DNA of 42,577 nucleotides from Hydrogenophaga sp. (GTDB lineage Bacteria > Pseudomonadota > Gammaproteobacteria > Burkholderiales > Burkholderiaceae_C), in assembly GCF_019264445.1 (NCBI RefSeq), contig NZ_JAHVAB010000013.1:1-42577 (forward strand), given 5' to 3'. Numbering within the stretch: the first letter of the stretch is position 1; the number at the start of each line of letters is the position of its first letter. The notes below the pieces were generated by a model. That model was not told where the DNA came from. It ran no database searches and was given only the letters and a program-made list of their open reading frames with translations. A program made the position numbers and the translations under genes. Shown in pieces: positions 14,886 through 22,903 of the stretch.

Positions 14886-15797
14886 ATGGACATTCAGGAA
14901 CTCAACACGCTGGTGAAAGTGGTGCAGGCCGGCAGCTTCACCGGTGCCGCGCTGGCCATGAACACGCAGAAGGCCCACGTCTCCCGGGTGGTGTCTGGGC
15001 TGGAAAGCAAGCTGGGCGTGAGGCTGCTGGAGCGCTCGACGCGCTCGCTGTCGCTGACGGAGGTCGGGCGCGATCTCTATGAACGCGCGGTGGGCATCCT
15101 GGGCGCCGTGGAAGAAGCCGAGCGCGCGGCCCAGGCCACGCTCGCCGAGCCGCGCGGGTTGCTCAAGCTCAGTTGCGGAGCGGAGTTCGGGCAGATCGCC
15201 GCGCAGCGCTGGGTGCACGGTTATCTGGCGCGGTATCCCCAGGTGTCGGTTGAGGCCGACTTCACCAGCCGCCTGATCGACCTCGTTCACGAAGGGTTTG
15301 ATCTGGCCATTCGCGTCGGCACGCTGCCCGATTCCAGTCTGGCAGCCCGCCGCCTGGGTGAGTTGCGCTACGGGCTGTACGCGAGCCCGGGCTACCTCGC
15401 CGGACAGGGCTCACCCCAGGCGCCGCAAGAGCTTTTGCAGCACGCCCTGCTGGCGTTCAACGCGGGCAGCCAGCGCCAGGTGTGGTTGCTGCGCCGTGGC
15501 GACGAGGCGTGTCCGGTCAACACCGAGGGCAGGGCGCGGCTGCGGGTGAACAGCCGGTTTGCCGTCTGTGATGCCGCGGTGCAGGGACTGGGCATCGGCT
15601 TGCTGCCACACCAGGTGGCGGAGCTGCCGCTGGCGCAGGGGCGGCTCGTGCCGGTGCTGGTCGGCTGGCAGCCGCCGCCCGTGCCGGTGCATGCGGTGTT
15701 CGCGAGCACCCGTTACCTCGCGCCCAAGGTGCGCACCTTTATCGATCACGCGGTGGCATCGTTCGACGCCGACGAGGCGCCGGATACCGCAGCCTGA
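14886..15797 (+). CDS. LysR-family transcriptional regulator
   Basis: This 303-aa protein has an N-terminal helix-turn-helix (MDIQELNTLVKVVQAGSFTG, then AALAMNTQKAHVSRVVSGLE) and a C-terminal substrate-binding domain of the DsdC/AphB-like subgroup (DLVHEGFDLAIRVGTLPDSSL, VCDAAVQGLGIGLLP). It is divergent from the hydrolase lipoprotein and probably controls it. AGGGG lies about 6 nt before the ATG. The effector cannot be read from sequence. It converges on bisC with a 19-bp gap that holds a small GCCGC-CGT-GCGGC hairpin. Confidence 0.88.
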   Translation: MDIQELNTLVKVVQAGSFTGAALAMNTQKAHVSRVVSGLESKLGVRLLERSTRSLSLTEVGRDLYERAVGILGAVEEAERAAQATLAEPRGLLKLSCGAEFGQIAAQRWVHGYLARYPQVSVEADFTSRLIDLVHEGFDLAIRVGTLPDSSLAARRLGELRYGLYASPGYLAGQGSPQAPQELLQHALLAFNAGSQRQVWLLRRGDEACPVNTEGRARLRVNSRFAVCDAAVQGLGIGLLPHQVAELPLAQGRLVPVLVGWQPPPVPVHAVFASTRYLAPKVRTFIDHAVASFDADEAPDTAA

Positions 15798-15816
15798 AAC
15801 GCCGCCGCCGTGCGGC

Positions 15817-18123
15817 TCAGGCGGTGGCCAGCGCCGGCGCGTCGAAGGCGCGCACCGGCGGCGCATCGCCCTGCCAGCGCGCCACGTCCACCAGCGCGGT
15901 CATGGCGCTGCAGCCCTGGGCCAGGCGCGAGGTGCCGCGGTCGGCGGTGAGCACGTTGGGGTTGCCGTGGCGCTCCAGGTCGTCGCCGTGGCCGTCGAAC
16001 CACGCGCCGGTGGACATCACGACCACACCGGGCATGACCGCGTCGTCCAGCGTGGCGCCGCCCAGGCAGTGGCCGCGCGCGTTGAACACGCGCACCAGAT
16101 CGCCGTCGGCAATGCCGCGCGCCTGCGCGTCTGCCGGGTTCAGGCGCACGCGTTGGCGGTCGTGCAGCTTGTGCTCGCGCGAGAGCACGCCGGCGTCGAG
16201 CTGCGAATGCAGCTTGTCGGCCGGCTGCGAGCTGATGAGGTGCAGCGGCCACTGGCGCGCGCCGTCGGCGCCCAGCCATTCCTCGGGCGCCAGCCAGGTG
16301 GGCTGGGGCGGGCAGTCGGCGTAGCCGAAGCGGGCGATGGCAGCCGAGTGCAGTTCGATGCGGCCCGAGGGCGTGCCCAGCGCCGCCGCCTGCGGGTCGG
16401 CACGAAAGGCTTCAAACAGCACCATGTCGCGCTCGGGTTCGGGCAGCTCGGCCGTGCCATTGGCCCAGAAGGTGTCGAAGTCCGGCAGGTCGAAGCCGGC
16501 GGCGCGCCAGTTGCTCGCGGTGTTGTCGTAAATGGCGCGCACCCAGGCGGCTTCGTCGCGGCCTTCGGTGTAGGCGGCTTCGTGCCCGGCGCGCGCGGCG
16601 AGTTCGCGAAAGATGTCGAAGTCGTTGCGGCTCTGGCCCACCGGGGCAATGGCCTGTTTCATGGCGAGCAGGTAGCGGTCGCGCGAGGAGCCGCCCACGT
16701 CGTTGCGCTCCAGTGTGGTGGTGGCGGGCAGCACGATGTCGGCGCGCCGCGCGGTGGGCGTCCACCAGCTGTCGTGCACGACGATGGTCTCGGGCTTCTG
16801 CCAGGCGCGCAGCAGGCGGTTGAGATCCTGGTGGTGGTGAAACGGGTTGCCGCCGGCCCAGTAGACGAGGCGGGTGTCGGGGTAGGTGCCCGTGCGGCCA
16901 TTGAAGTCGTACGCCTGCCCGGGGTGCAGCAGCATGTCGGCCAGGCGCGCCACGGGGATCTGCCGGCCAATCGGGTTGGTGCCGGCGGACAGCCGGGGCG
17001 CGGCCACGTCGGGCCGGGGCGTGGCGGCACCGTTGACAGAGCCGTGGCCAAACGCAAAGCCGCCACCGGGCAGGCCGATCTGGCCGAGCACGGCGGCCAG
17101 CGCGATGCTGGCCCAGTAGGGTTGCTCGCCGTGGTGGGCGCGCTGCAGCGACCAGGTGCAGTTGATCAGGGTGCGCTGTCGCGCGGCGCTGCGCGCGAGC
17201 TCGGCGATGGTGTCGGCCTCCACGCCGCAGATGGCGGCGGCCCACGCGGCGCTTTTGGGCACGCCGTCGTCGGTGCCTTGCAGGTAGCGCGCCCAGGCCT
17301 CGAAGCCGTTGCAGTGGGTCTGCAGAAAGTCGGCGTCGTGCAGGCCTTCGGCCAGCAGCGTGTGGGCCATGCCCAGCATGAGCGCGGTGTCGGTGTTGGG
17401 GCGAATCGGGATCCAGCGCGCGGCCATGCCCTCGGGCACGTCGTTGCGCGTGGGGCTGATCACCACGAACTCGATGCCCGCGCGCGCCGCCTGTGCGATC
17501 CACGCCGCGCTGCTGTGCTCACCCGCGCCGCCCGAGGTGACCTGCGTGTTGCGCAGCGGCAGGCCGCCGAACGCAATGAACAGCTTCGTGTGGGCGAGCA
17601 GGTTGCGCCAGTCGGTCACGCGGCCCGTGACCGGCGTGAAGGTGCCGATCACGTGGGGCAGCAGGAACTGCGCCGCGCCCCAGCTGTAGTTGCCCGCCTG
17701 GCCCACGCAGCCGCCGCCGCTGTGCAGGAAGCGCTGCACCAGCGTGCGCGCGTGGTGCAGGCCGCCCGCGGACGACCAGCCGTAGGAGCCGCCAAAGATG
17801 GCGTCGTGGCCGTGTTGCGTGCGCACGCGCGCCAGCTCGTCGGCCACGAGGGTCAGCGCGGTGTCCCAGTCCACTTCCACAAAGCGGTCGTGGCCGCGCG
17901 CGGCGCGGTCGCTGCCCTCGCGCTGGCGCAGCCAGCCCTCGCGCACCGCAGGCCGCGCCACGCGCAGCGGCGAATGCACCATACCCGCCATGGAGCGCAG
18001 GATGGGAGAGGGCGCCGGGTCGCGCGCAAAGGGCTCGCAGTCCACCACCCGCCCGCCCTCCACCACGGCCGTGAAGGCGCCCCAATGCGAGAGGGACGGG
18101 AAGCGCTGGCGGGGCTGGTTCAT
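15817..18123 (-). CDS. bisC: Molybdopterin oxidoreductase, biotin/methionine/TMAO S- or N-oxide reductase type
   Basis: This 768-aa enzyme is of the DMSO reductase family without an iron-sulfur cluster. There is no N-terminal CxxC motif, and the molybdenum-ligand serine lies in GGSYGWSSAGGLHHAR. Further landmarks are YSWGAAQFLLPHVIG, IPIRPNTDTALMLGMAH and the C-terminal pterin block around NTQVTSGG and LVRVFNARG. No signal peptide is seen, so it is cytoplasmic like BisC, unlike periplasmic TorA/DorA. BisC-type enzymes reduce biotin sulfoxide and free methionine S-sulfoxide. It begins 10 bp after the Lrp-family gene on the same strand and is divergent from a cystathionine beta-lyase, which suggests a sulfur amino acid role. 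Confidence 0.82.
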   Translation of the reverse strand: MNQPRQRFPSLSHWGAFTAVVEGGRVVDCEPFARDPAPSPILRSMAGMVHSPLRVARPAVREGWLRQREGSDRAARGHDRFVEVDWDTALTLVADELARVRTQHGHDAIFGGSYGWSSAGGLHHARTLVQRFLHSGGGCVGQAGNYSWGAAQFLLPHVIGTFTPVTGRVTDWRNLLAHTKLFIAFGGLPLRNTQVTSGGAGEHSSAAWIAQAARAGIEFVVISPTRNDVPEGMAARWIPIRPNTDTALMLGMAHTLLAEGLHDADFLQTHCNGFEAWARYLQGTDDGVPKSAAWAAAICGVEADTIAELARSAARQRTLINCTWSLQRAHHGEQPYWASIALAAVLGQIGLPGGGFAFGHGSVNGAATPRPDVAAPRLSAGTNPIGRQIPVARLADMLLHPGQAYDFNGRTGTYPDTRLVYWAGGNPFHHHQDLNRLLRAWQKPETIVVHDSWWTPTARRADIVLPATTTLERNDVGGSSRDRYLLAMKQAIAPVGQSRNDFDIFRELAARAGHEAAYTEGRDEAAWVRAIYDNTASNWRAAGFDLPDFDTFWANGTAELPEPERDMVLFEAFRADPQAAALGTPSGRIELHSAAIARFGYADCPPQPTWLAPEEWLGADGARQWPLHLISSQPADKLHSQLDAGVLSREHKLHDRQRVRLNPADAQARGIADGDLVRVFNARGHCLGGATLDDAVMPGVVVMSTGAWFDGHGDDLERHGNPNVLTADRGTSRLAQGCSAMTALVDVARWQGDAPPVRAFDAPALATA

Positions 18124-18133
18124 GGTGCGGGGG

Positions 18134-18595
18134 TCAGGTGGCGTAGTTGAGGGGCAGGGCCGTGGTGTACTTGATTTCTTCCATCGCGAAGCTGGAGCTC
18201 ACGTCGAACAGCTCCACGATCTGGATGAGCTTCTTGTAGACCAGATCGAAGCCCGCGATGTCGGGCACCACCACCTTGAGCAGGTAGTCGGTGTCGCCGC
18301 TCATGCGGTAGAACTCGACCACCTCGGGCAGGTCGCGCACGCCCAGTGCGAAGCGGCGCAGCCACTGCAGGTCGTGGTGGCTGGTCTTGATGGACACGAA
18401 CACCGTCACACCCAGGCCGAGCTTGGCGCTGTCGAGCAGGCACACCTGCTGGCGGATGTAGCCCTGCTCGTGCAGCCGCTGCACGCGCTTCCAGCACGCG
18501 GTGGTGGAGAGGCTCACGCGCTCGGCGATGTCGCTCACCGCCAGCCGCGCGTCGGTCTGGAGCAGGGCGAGGATGGCTCGGTCTTTCTTGTCCAT
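18134..18595 (-). CDS. Lrp/AsnC-family transcriptional regulator
   Basis: This 153-aa protein has the classic two-part layout: a helix-turn-helix (LQTDARLAVSDIAERVSLST, then TACWKRVQRLHEQGYI) and a RAM ligand-binding domain (SGDTDYLLKVVVPDIAGFD). ATG 18595 is preceded by AGAGG. It precedes bisC in the same direction and lies 126 bp from the divergent cystathionine beta-lyase, so both are likely targets. The ligand is probably an amino acid. Confidence 0.9.
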   Translation of the reverse strand: MDKKDRAILALLQTDARLAVSDIAERVSLSTTACWKRVQRLHEQGYIRQQVCLLDSAKLGLGVTVFVSIKTSHHDLQWLRRFALGVRDLPEVVEFYRMSGDTDYLLKVVVPDIAGFDLVYKKLIQIVELFDVSSSFAMEEIKYTTALPLNYAT

Positions 18596-18628
18596 AAGGG
18601 CCTCTGAGTGTGGGTGGGGCGATGGTAA

Positions 18629-18674
18629 ATTTTTTTCACTTGCTGGGCGGATGCGCCATCAATTTCGAAAAAAT
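18629..18674. promoter_or_regulatory. T- and A-tract inverted pair in the lrp-metC divergent spacer
   Basis: ATTTTTT (18629-18635) and AAAAAAT (18668-18674) are reverse complements about 32 bp apart in a GC-rich setting, between the two divergent start codons. Lrp-family proteins favour bendable AT-rich sites, so this is a candidate operator. No consensus -35/-10 pair could be fixed. Confidence 0.35.
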
Positions 18675-18721
18675 CGTTCGCGCCCCCGCTCCTAGACTGG
18701 CTGCTCAAGGAGTTCCATCAC

Positions 18722-19909
18722 ATGCAAGAAAACACCCGCCTGGCCTTGCTGGGCCGCGACCCCCAGCGTTTCGGTGGCCTGGTCAACACCCCCATCTTCC
18801 GTGGCTCGACCATCCTGTCGTCGAGCATGGCCGAGTGGGAGCAGCGCAAGGCCGACCGCGCCGCCGATGTGCCCGGCGCCACCACCTACGGCCGCTTCGG
18901 CACGCCCACCACGCACGCCCTGGAAGACGCCATCGCGCAGCTCGAAGGCGGCCACCGCGCGCAGCTGTTTCCCTCGGGCCTGGCGGCCATCACCACCGTG
19001 CTCACCGGCTTGCTCAAGCAGGGCGACCACGTGCTGGTGACCGACAGCGCCTACGGTCCCACGCGCGGTTTTCTCTCGCGGGTGCTGGCGCGCTTCGGTG
19101 TCGAGATGACGCTGTACGACCCGCGCATCGGTGCCGGCATTGCCGCGCTGCTGCGCCCCAACACCCGCGTCGTGTACGTGGAGTCGCCTGGCTCCGAGAC
19201 CTTCGAGATCCAGGACATCCCCGCCATCGCCGAGGTGGCGCACCGCCACGGTGCGCATGTGGTGATGGACAACACCTGGGGCACGCCGCTGTTCTACAAG
19301 CCGTTCGAGCACGGTGTGGACGTGTCCATTCAGGCCGCTACCAAATACATCGTGGGCCATTCCGACGCCATGCTCGGCATTGCCACCTGCACCCGCGAGA
19401 CCTGGCCCCTCATCAAGCAGGCCGCGCAAGACCTGGGCCAGACCACCGGCCCCGACGACGCGTACCTGGCGCTGCGCGGCCTGCGCACGATCGGTGTGCG
19501 GCTGCGCCAGCACCATGTGGCGGGCCTGGAGGTGGCCCGCTGGCTCGAAGGCCATCCAGCCATCGAGGCGGTGCTGCACCCGGCGCTGCCCAGCCACCCT
19601 GGCCACGCCTTGTGGAAGCGCGACTTCCTGGGCGCCTGCGGCCTGTTTTCCGTGGTGCTCAAAACCACCTCGGTGCAGGACATGCACGCCTTCGTCGACG
19701 CCCTGCAGCTCTTCGGGCTGGGCGTGTCGTGGGGCGGCTTCGAAAGCCTGGTGGTGCCCTTCACGCCGGGCGGCGACCACACCGCGGCGCGCTGGCCGTG
19801 GCGCGGTCAGGCATTGCGCTTGCATGTGGGCCTGGAAGATCCCCAGGACCTGATCGCCGACCTCGACCAAGCGCTGGTGGCGATGTCGCGCCGGTTGCGC
19901 GCGGCCTGA
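18722..19909 (+). CDS. metC: Cystathionine beta-lyase (PLP-dependent)
   Basis: This 395-aa Cys/Met metabolism enzyme cleaves cystathionine to homocysteine, pyruvate and ammonia. The PLP-binding lysine is Lys208 in SIQAATKYIVGHSD, with Asp183 in VMDNTWGTPLFYKP and the tyrosine block TTYGRFGTPTTHALE. The closing motif GGFESLVVPF is typical of MetC. ATG 18722 has AAGGAG about 9 nt upstream. It is divergent from lrp-bisC. A methionine gamma-lyase or other gamma-family member is less likely given the C-terminal blocks. Confidence 0.88.
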   Translation: MQENTRLALLGRDPQRFGGLVNTPIFRGSTILSSSMAEWEQRKADRAADVPGATTYGRFGTPTTHALEDAIAQLEGGHRAQLFPSGLAAITTVLTGLLKQGDHVLVTDSAYGPTRGFLSRVLARFGVEMTLYDPRIGAGIAALLRPNTRVVYVESPGSETFEIQDIPAIAEVAHRHGAHVVMDNTWGTPLFYKPFEHGVDVSIQAATKYIVGHSDAMLGIATCTRETWPLIKQAAQDLGQTTGPDDAYLALRGLRTIGVRLRQHHVAGLEVARWLEGHPAIEAVLHPALPSHPGHALWKRDFLGACGLFSVVLKTTSVQDMHAFVDALQLFGLGVSWGGFESLVVPFTPGGDHTAARWPWRGQALRLHVGLEDPQDLIADLDQALVAMSRRLRAA

Positions 19910-20034
19910 CATAAGCTTCTTTCCAGTCTGTCTGAGGCGCCGCGGCCAAATGCCCGGGTGACGACTACCATCGCTCCCCTTGGCACATACTGACGGTCCT
20001 CTTCTTCGTTCCACCCCTCTCCAGGTATTTCGCC

Positions 20035-20970
20035 ATGAGCAAAATGAAAATCGAAGGCTCCTTCGTGGCCCTGATCACGCCGTTCAACGCAGACGGCACC
20101 ACCGACTTCGGCGCGTTCCGCAGCCTGCTGAAGTTCCAGGAAGACAACGGCACCAGCGCCGTTCTCATCATGGGCTCCACCGGTGAGGTGTCCATGCTGT
20201 CGCAGAGGGAGCGCGAGGCCATCATTGCCGAGACCGCACGCTTCAAGACCGGGAAGATGAAGTTCTTCTACGGCTGCACCGGCAACAACACCCAGACCAC
20301 CATCGACTACCTGAAGTTCGCCAAGGCCAACGGTGCCGACGGCGCCATCCTGGCCGCGCCGGCCTACATCTGCGGCCCCGAAGACGACCTGGCCGACTAC
20401 TTCCTGGAAGTGGCCGACGCCACCGACCTGCCGCTGGGCCTCTACAACAACCCACCGCGCGTGAAGACCGACCTGCACTGGGACCACCTGCTGCGCATCT
20501 TCAAGCACCCCAACTACGTGGTGCACAAGGAGTCGACCACGCGCGTGGGCCAGGTGGCGCAGGTGCTCAAGGCGCGGCCCGACGTGTCGGTGATGTGCTG
20601 CGACTCGCCCAACCTGGGTCTGGTGGTGCCCACCATGAGCCTGGGCGGCCACGGCACGGCCAACATGACCGGCAACATCGCGCCCGCCGAGCTGGTCACC
20701 ATCTCCAAGCCCTGGACCACGCCCGACGTGTCCGTGAGCTTCCGCGACGCCTACCTTGGCCTGCTGCCGATGCTGCATTACTCGTACTCGGCCATCAACC
20801 CGGTGGCCATCAAGTCGCTGATGAAGGCGGTGGGCCTGCCCGCAGGCAACCTGCGCAAGCCGCTCAAGAACCTCGAAGGCGAGGCGCTGCTCAAGGGTCT
20901 GCGCATCGTGAAGGAACTGGGGCTGGACAAGAAGTACGGCTGGAGCTCGCCCGAGCTCAAGGCCGCCTGA
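20035..20970 (+). CDS. Dihydrodipicolinate synthase (DapA)-family aldolase or dehydratase
   Basis: This 311-aa TIM-barrel enzyme forms a Schiff base through Lys165 (VVHKESTT). It has GSTGE at 48-52, Tyr137 in YNNPPR and Arg142, equivalent to the DHDPS carboxylate-binding arginine. Retention of YNxPxR resembles true DHDPS more than N-acetylneuraminate lyase. However, it heads a catabolic-looking cluster (SDR, Bug receptor, DadA-like dehydrogenase) and contains no other lysine-biosynthesis neighbour, so it is probably a paralogue acting on another 2-keto acid. It is followed 24 bp later by the SDR gene. Confidence 0.82.
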   Translation: MSKMKIEGSFVALITPFNADGTTDFGAFRSLLKFQEDNGTSAVLIMGSTGEVSMLSQREREAIIAETARFKTGKMKFFYGCTGNNTQTTIDYLKFAKANGADGAILAAPAYICGPEDDLADYFLEVADATDLPLGLYNNPPRVKTDLHWDHLLRIFKHPNYVVHKESTTRVGQVAQVLKARPDVSVMCCDSPNLGLVVPTMSLGGHGTANMTGNIAPAELVTISKPWTTPDVSVSFRDAYLGLLPMLHYSYSAINPVAIKSLMKAVGLPAGNLRKPLKNLEGEALLKGLRIVKELGLDKKYGWSSPELKAA

Positions 20971-20994
20971 AGCCCCCCACCAGGAAACGCTGAC

Positions 20995-21774
20995 ATGGAT
21001 CTGGGTATTGCGGGCCGCAAGGCTTTGGTGTTTGGTGGCAGCAAGGGCATGGGACGCGCTTGCGCGCGCGAGCTCTCGGCCGAAGGCGTGCACGTGGTGA
21101 TTGCCGCGCGCACCGTGGCCACGCTGGAGCAGGCGGCGGCGGAGATCGCCGCCGAAACCGGCACGCCGGTGGGCTGGGTGTCGGCCGACATCACCACCGA
21201 TGCCGGGCGCGATGCAGCGCTGGCCGCCTGCCCGGCGCCCGACATCCTGATCAACAACGCCGACGGCATGCCGCCGGGCGACTTCAGGGACTGGGCGCCG
21301 GCCGACTGGCACCGCGCGGTGGACTCGATGATGATCGGCCCGATTGAAATGATGCGCCGCACCGTGGACGGCATGATCGAGCGGCGCTTCGGTCGCATCG
21401 TCAACATCGTCTCGCGCAGCGTCAAGACGCCACAGCTGGAGCTGGGCCTGTCCAACGGCGCGCGCTCGGGCCTGGTGGGTTTTGTGGCCGGCCTGGCGCG
21501 CCAGACCGTGCGCCACAACGTGACCATCAACAACCTGCTGCCCGGTGTGTTCGCCACCGACGCGCAGCGCCACCACATCCAGGGCATGCTCGACACCACG
21601 GGCAAGACCTTCGACCAGCTCTGGCACGAGCGCGGCACGCAGAACCCGGCCGGCCGGTATGGCGAGGCCCACGAACTCGGCGCGCTCTGCGGCTTCATCT
21701 GCTCGGCTCGCGCGGGCTACATCACCGGACAGAACATCCTGATTGACGGAGGTGCCTACCCCGGCACCTTCTGA
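20995..21774 (+). CDS. Short-chain dehydrogenase/reductase with atypical active site
   Basis: This 259-aa SDR has the cofactor motif GGSKGMG at 14-20, NNADG at 87-91 and the closing block YITGQNILIDGG. The catalytic Ser140 is in place, but the expected Tyr and Lys (YxxxK) are replaced: GLSNGARSGL puts Ser153 and Arg157 there. Such divergent SDRs exist as a subgroup. Activity may use another mechanism or be lost. AGGAAA precedes the ATG. The gene lies between the aldolase and the Bug receptor on the same strand. Confidence 0.85.
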   Translation: MDLGIAGRKALVFGGSKGMGRACARELSAEGVHVVIAARTVATLEQAAAEIAAETGTPVGWVSADITTDAGRDAALAACPAPDILINNADGMPPGDFRDWAPADWHRAVDSMMIGPIEMMRRTVDGMIERRFGRIVNIVSRSVKTPQLELGLSNGARSGLVGFVAGLARQTVRHNVTINNLLPGVFATDAQRHHIQGMLDTTGKTFDQLWHERGTQNPAGRYGEAHELGALCGFICSARAGYITGQNILIDGGAYPGTF

Positions 21775-21862
21775 TACCCGGTCTCAAGCCGGCGTTCGAC
21801 CGGTGTGCGTGGAGACAGATTTCCCTCTCATCGTTCCTATCGCCAACCATTCGAGGTCTTCC

Positions 21863-22879
21863 ATGAAATCCATCCATCGCCGCGCGTTCACCCGTTATGG
21901 CGTCGCGCTTGCCGGCCTGGCGGCTGCCGCCGGCGTGCTCCACGCGCCCCAAGCCCTGGCACAGGTGCCGTACCCCACGGCCAAGCCCATCGTCATCGTG
22001 GTGCCGCACGCCGCTGGCGGCGCGGTGGACGGCGTGGCGCGCACCCTGGCCGAGCGACTGGCCGAGGAGCTCAAGCAGAGCGTGGTGGTGGAAAACCGTC
22101 CCGGGGCCTCGGGCCTGATCGGCGCGGCATCGGTGGTGCGTGCCGACCCCGACGGCTACACGCTGTACTTCAATGCGTCCATCCACGCCGCAGCGCCCCT
22201 GCTCTATAAGAGCCAGGTCAAGTTCGACGCCATCAAGGACTTCACGCCCATCGGCATGGTGGCCGAAGGCGCGCTGATCTTCAGCGTGAACCCGCAGGTG
22301 CCGGCGAACACGGTGCTCGACCTGATCAACGTGGTCAAGGCCAACCCGAACAAGTACAGCTTCGTCACCAGTGGCTACGGCTCGGCCGGCCACCTGGGCA
22401 TTGCGCAGTTCATGGCCGACGTGGGCCTGGCCGACAAGGGCATTCCGATTGCGCTGTACAAGGGCGCCGCGCCCGCGCTGCAAGACCTCATCGGCGGCCA
22501 GGTGCACGCGATGATGGACCCGTTCCTGTCGTCGCTGCCGCATGTGCAGAGCGGTCGCCTGCGCGCGATTGCGCAAACGGGCCGCGAACGCAGCCCGCTG
22601 CTGCCCGATGTGCCGACCATGCGCGAAGCGGGCCTGCGCGGCTTCGAGTTCTATTCGTGGTACGGCATCTGGGCGCCGGCCAAGTTGCCCGTGCCCGTGC
22701 TCAAGGCGCTGGAGTCTGCCACCGAGCGCGCCTCGAAGGCGCCCGCGTTCAAGAGCAAGCTCAATGCCCTGGGCTTTGAAGCCACCTTCCGCAACTCGGC
22801 CGATTTCAACAAGTACATCGTCAACGAGACGGCCAAGTACCAGACCATCATCGACAAGGCCGGCATCAAGATCGAGTGA
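21863..22879 (+). CDS. Bug/TctC-type tripartite tricarboxylate transporter receptor
   Basis: This 338-aa periplasmic solute-binding protein begins MKSIHRRAFTRYGVALAGL, a signal peptide with a twin-arginine look, ending ALA-Q. Family features are YPTAKPIVIVVPHAAGGAVDG, VVENRPGASGLIG and PDGYTLYFNASIHAAAP. Bug proteins in Burkholderiales bind carboxylates or amino acids and are often orphan, as here: no TctA/TctB membrane genes are in the window. ATG 21863 with GAGG upstream is chosen over an in-frame start at 21743 that lies inside the SDR gene. Its ligand is probably the substrate of the neighbouring enzymes. Confidence 0.9.
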   Translation: MKSIHRRAFTRYGVALAGLAAAAGVLHAPQALAQVPYPTAKPIVIVVPHAAGGAVDGVARTLAERLAEELKQSVVVENRPGASGLIGAASVVRADPDGYTLYFNASIHAAAPLLYKSQVKFDAIKDFTPIGMVAEGALIFSVNPQVPANTVLDLINVVKANPNKYSFVTSGYGSAGHLGIAQFMADVGLADKGIPIALYKGAAPALQDLIGGQVHAMMDPFLSSLPHVQSGRLRAIAQTGRERSPLLPDVPTMREAGLRGFEFYSWYGIWAPAKLPVPVLKALESATERASKAPAFKSKLNALGFEATFRNSADFNKYIVNETAKYQTIIDKAGIKIE

Positions 22880-22903
22880 CGCACCGGTCGCGTTGAGCTG
22901 CAC

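Noticed and set aside
15559..18150. A plus-strand open frame of more than 800 codons opposite bisC
   Set aside because: Composition is Val/Ala/Gly/Arg-rich with no motif; bisC on the other strand is unmistakable.
19910..20034. A tRNA or small RNA between metC and the aldolase gene
   Set aside because: No cloverleaf or convincing hairpin plus T-tract is present.
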